Below the pieces are notes generated by a model that made no database searches, was not told the origin of the DNA, and worked only from the letters and a program-made list of their open reading frames with translations. Shown in pieces: positions 6,173 to 7,045 of a stretch of 7,045 nucleotides of DNA. A program made the position numbers and the translations under genes. The number at the start of each line of letters is the position of its first letter. Position 1 is the stretch's first letter. Source of the DNA: Chloroflexota bacterium (GTDB taxonomy: Bacteria > Chloroflexota > Dehalococcoidia > Lucifugimonadales > JACPCL1); the NCBI GenBank assembly GCA_016210375.1, contig JACQUH010000022.1, positions 1 through 7,045 of the forward strand. The letters are read 5' to 3'.

Positions 6173-6200
6173 GTAGGGGCACGACATCTCGTGCCCCTAC
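6173..6200. repeat. GTAGGGGC palindromic repeat, copy 3 (perfect)
   Basis: Perfect 12-base arms GTAGGGGCACGA (6173-6184) and TCGTGCCCCTAC (6189-6200) surround a 4-base loop. This is the cleanest family member. Unlike the others it lies 5' of a gene, about 60 bases upstream of the four-helix protein start on the minus strand, and it bounds one side of the mutS2-tail fragment at 6216-6272. Confidence 0.88.
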
Positions 6201-6215
6201 GGGGTTGTTTGCTAC

Positions 6216-6272
6216 CTCGCCCCGGGCCAACTCCATCACCGTCACGCCGGCGTCGCCCTCGCCGGGGCGGGC
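6216..6272 (-). pseudogene. Copy of a MutS2 C-terminal tail (copy B) flanked by palindromes
   Basis: In one uninterrupted minus-strand frame this reads ARPGEGDAGVTVMELARGE, close to ADPGDGDAGVTVVELVTR at the end of mutS2. At the DNA level 6231-6273 matches 6776-6818 at 38 of 43 positions by my count. There is no start or upstream domain, so it is a fragment. Palindromes at 6173-6200 and 6280-6308 bracket it, giving the layout hairpin, tail, hairpin. Its LARGE ending is shared with copy A (LARGQ) but not with the local mutS2 (LVTR), so the fragments are more alike each other there. Confidence 0.72.
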
Positions 6273-6279
6273 CTGGTTC

Positions 6280-6308
6280 GTGGGGGCGATCCGCCGGGTC
6301 GCCCCTAC
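6280..6308. repeat. GTAGGGGC palindromic repeat, copy 4
   Basis: GTGGGGGCGATCC (6280-6292) pairs with GGGTCGCCCCTAC (6296-6308) around a 3-base loop; eleven of thirteen pairs are Watson-Crick and two are G-T. The repeat sits 21 bases past the stop of the 97-aa gene on the minus strand and could end its transcript as a hairpin, though no U-tract follows. Confidence 0.8.
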
Positions 6309-6329
6309 TTGCTGGGCAGGTGGACCGCG

Positions 6330-6623
6330 CTATTTCCGCATGAGCACAACGACGTCTACGGCTTCCCCTGCCGTTGCGACTCCTGCGCCGCCCTCGGTCC
6401 GCAAGCCCATTCCCGCCCTGCCGCCGACCCCCACACTGACGGCCTGCCACCCCTGGGCAATAAGGGGAGCCATCTTCGTCTCTGCTTCTCTCACCGCCTC
6501 GTCAATGGCGGCCTGGGGCCAGGTTACCACTCCCCCGCCCCGGGAAGTCCCCGTGACAAGCTGGTACTGGTACCGAGGCTTCCAGAAGAGGAGAACGAGC
6601 GGCCACCACGGGAATCTCCACAT
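6330..6623 (-). CDS. 97-aa small protein with W-rich N-terminal anchor and DUF4177-like body
   Basis: The N-terminus MWRFPWWPLVLLFWKPR is hydrophobic and rich in Trp, suggesting insertion in or on the membrane. The rest has the layout of DUF4177-like proteins: YQYQLVTG (18-25), a helix ending in APLIAQGWQAVSVGVGG (52-68), a Gly-rich loop, and a last strand VDVVVLMRK (89-97), comparable to the family's Y-YKVV, L---GWELVSV and ALLKRP pattern. The resemblance is from pattern memory and is moderate. ATG 6623 is chosen over ATG 6629 because GAGGAG lies seven bases upstream of 6623 but only one base from 6629. A near-consensus promoter lies 57 bases further upstream. No function can be assigned. 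Confidence 0.8.
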   Translation of the reverse strand: MWRFPWWPLVLLFWKPRYQYQLVTGTSRGGGVVTWPQAAIDEAVREAETKMAPLIAQGWQAVSVGVGGRAGMGLRTEGGAGVATAGEAVDVVVLMRK

Positions 6624-6679
6624 TGTCATACTCCTCAAAACAAGTCGGAATGGGACCGACGCAGATTGTCGGCTGCCCA

Positions 6680-6708
6680 ACTATAGGTACATGGCACCCT
6701 TCAGTCAA
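6680..6708 (-). promoter_or_regulatory. Strong sigma70-type promoter of the 97-aa gene
   Basis: On the minus strand TTGACT (6703-6708, 5 of 6) and TATAGT (6680-6685, 5 of 6) are 17 bases apart. The predicted start near 6673 gives a leader of about 50 bases ending in GAGGAG. The promoter lies 52 bases past the mutS2 stop codon, so the small gene need not depend on mutS2 transcription. Confidence 0.78.
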
Positions 6709-6760
6709 GTGGCCGTTCTTTGTGAAGGATAATCGGAAATCCCAGAGTGTGGGTATGTGG

Positions 6761-7045
6761 CTACCGCGTTACAAGCTCCACCACCGTCACGCCGGCATCG
6801 CCATCGCCGGGGTCGGCCAGGCGGTAGCTGTGTACCAGCGGGTGCTCCTTCAGGCGCTGCCAAACGGCCCCCTTGAGGACGCCGGCGCCCTTGCCGTGGA
6901 TCACGCGCACGAAGAGGTGGCCCGCCAGGAAAGCGGCGTCCAGGTAGGCGTCCAGCCGGTACAGGCCTTCGTCCACTCGCAGGCGGCGGATGTACAGCTC
7001 GCTGGAGACGGGCGCGCTGGTCGGCGCCGGCTGGGGTGGGGGGAG
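6761..7045 (-). CDS. mutS2: MutS2, C-terminal Smr region only (5' part outside window)
   Basis: The last 95 residues of MutS2, a MutS-family ATPase with a C-terminal Smr nuclease-like domain, linked in different bacteria to suppression of recombination and to rescue of collided ribosomes. A Pro/Ala-rich linker is followed by ELYIRRLRVDEGLYRLDAYL, then LFVRVIHGKGAGVLKGAV with the HGKG motif, and the end PGDGDAGVTVVELVTR. Most Smr domains begin with LDLRG or LDLHG; here the equivalent is LYIRR, so the acidic residue is replaced by Tyr and the Gly by Arg, which may affect nuclease activity. GTG at 6976 is internal (RRLRV), not a start. About 700 upstream residues are expected beyond base 7045. 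Confidence 0.93.
   Translation of the reverse strand, partial: LPPPQPAPTSAPVSSELYIRRLRVDEGLYRLDAYLDAAFLAGHLFVRVIHGKGAGVLKGAVWQRLKEHPLVHSYRLADPGDGDAGVTVVELVTR

Noticed and set aside
1..7045. tRNA, rRNA, riboswitch or complete insertion sequence
   Set aside because: No cloverleaf, rRNA segment, known riboswitch core or transposase gene was recognised on either strand.

Overview
The window looks like chromosomal DNA from a GC-rich bacterium, with every supported gene on the minus strand. It opens inside rarA and closes inside mutS2, two housekeeping DNA-maintenance genes; both run off the window. My best guess at the source is an uncultured Chloroflexota, perhaps Dehalococcoidia or SAR202-like. 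That rests on the gene mix and on GTAGGGGC...GCCCCTAC palindromes that I associate from memory with such genomes, so it is inference, not proof.

Layout from left to right, with transcription running right to left. (1) 1-995: N-terminal three quarters of RarA (clamp-loader-like AAA+ ATPase). (2) 996-1278: non-coding, with two G-quadruplex motifs, an 8-bp tandem repeat and one palindrome. (3) 1279-2028: an HpcH/HpaI-type aldolase with a clear sigma70 promoter and an 18-bp perfect palindrome at the predicted transcription start. (4) 2143-2583: non-coding, with a third G-quadruplex motif. (5) 2584-2727: a possible 47-aa membrane peptide with no strong start. (6) 2745-4385: a 546-aa membrane-anchored protein with two tandem, apparently catalytically degenerate phospholipase-D-like repeats; this is the most unusual gene here. 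(7) 4493-5053: Uma2-family PD-(D/E)xK nuclease-like protein with a consensus -10 box. (8) 5231-6112: four-helix membrane protein with a beta-rich C-terminal domain. (9) 6330-6623: 97-aa W-rich-anchored, DUF4177-like small protein with a near-consensus promoter. (10) 6761-7045: C-terminal Smr region of MutS2.

Two patterns are not explained by the gene list. First, at least four copies of a hairpin with conserved ends and variable cores sit in the intergenic spaces, three of them at or just past a stop codon. Second, two short decayed copies of a MutS2 C-terminus (PGEG-AGVTV--LARG) lie beside these hairpins, upstream of the Uma2 gene and upstream of the four-helix protein gene. The copies resemble each other beyond the point where the local mutS2 diverges. 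This suggests a dispersed composite repeat that carries a mutS2 3' end.

I see no single multi-gene operon. Spacing and separate promoters suggest independently transcribed accessory genes in the interval between rarA and mutS2. The phospholipase-D-like gene is visibly more AT-rich than rarA, which fits acquisition by transfer.
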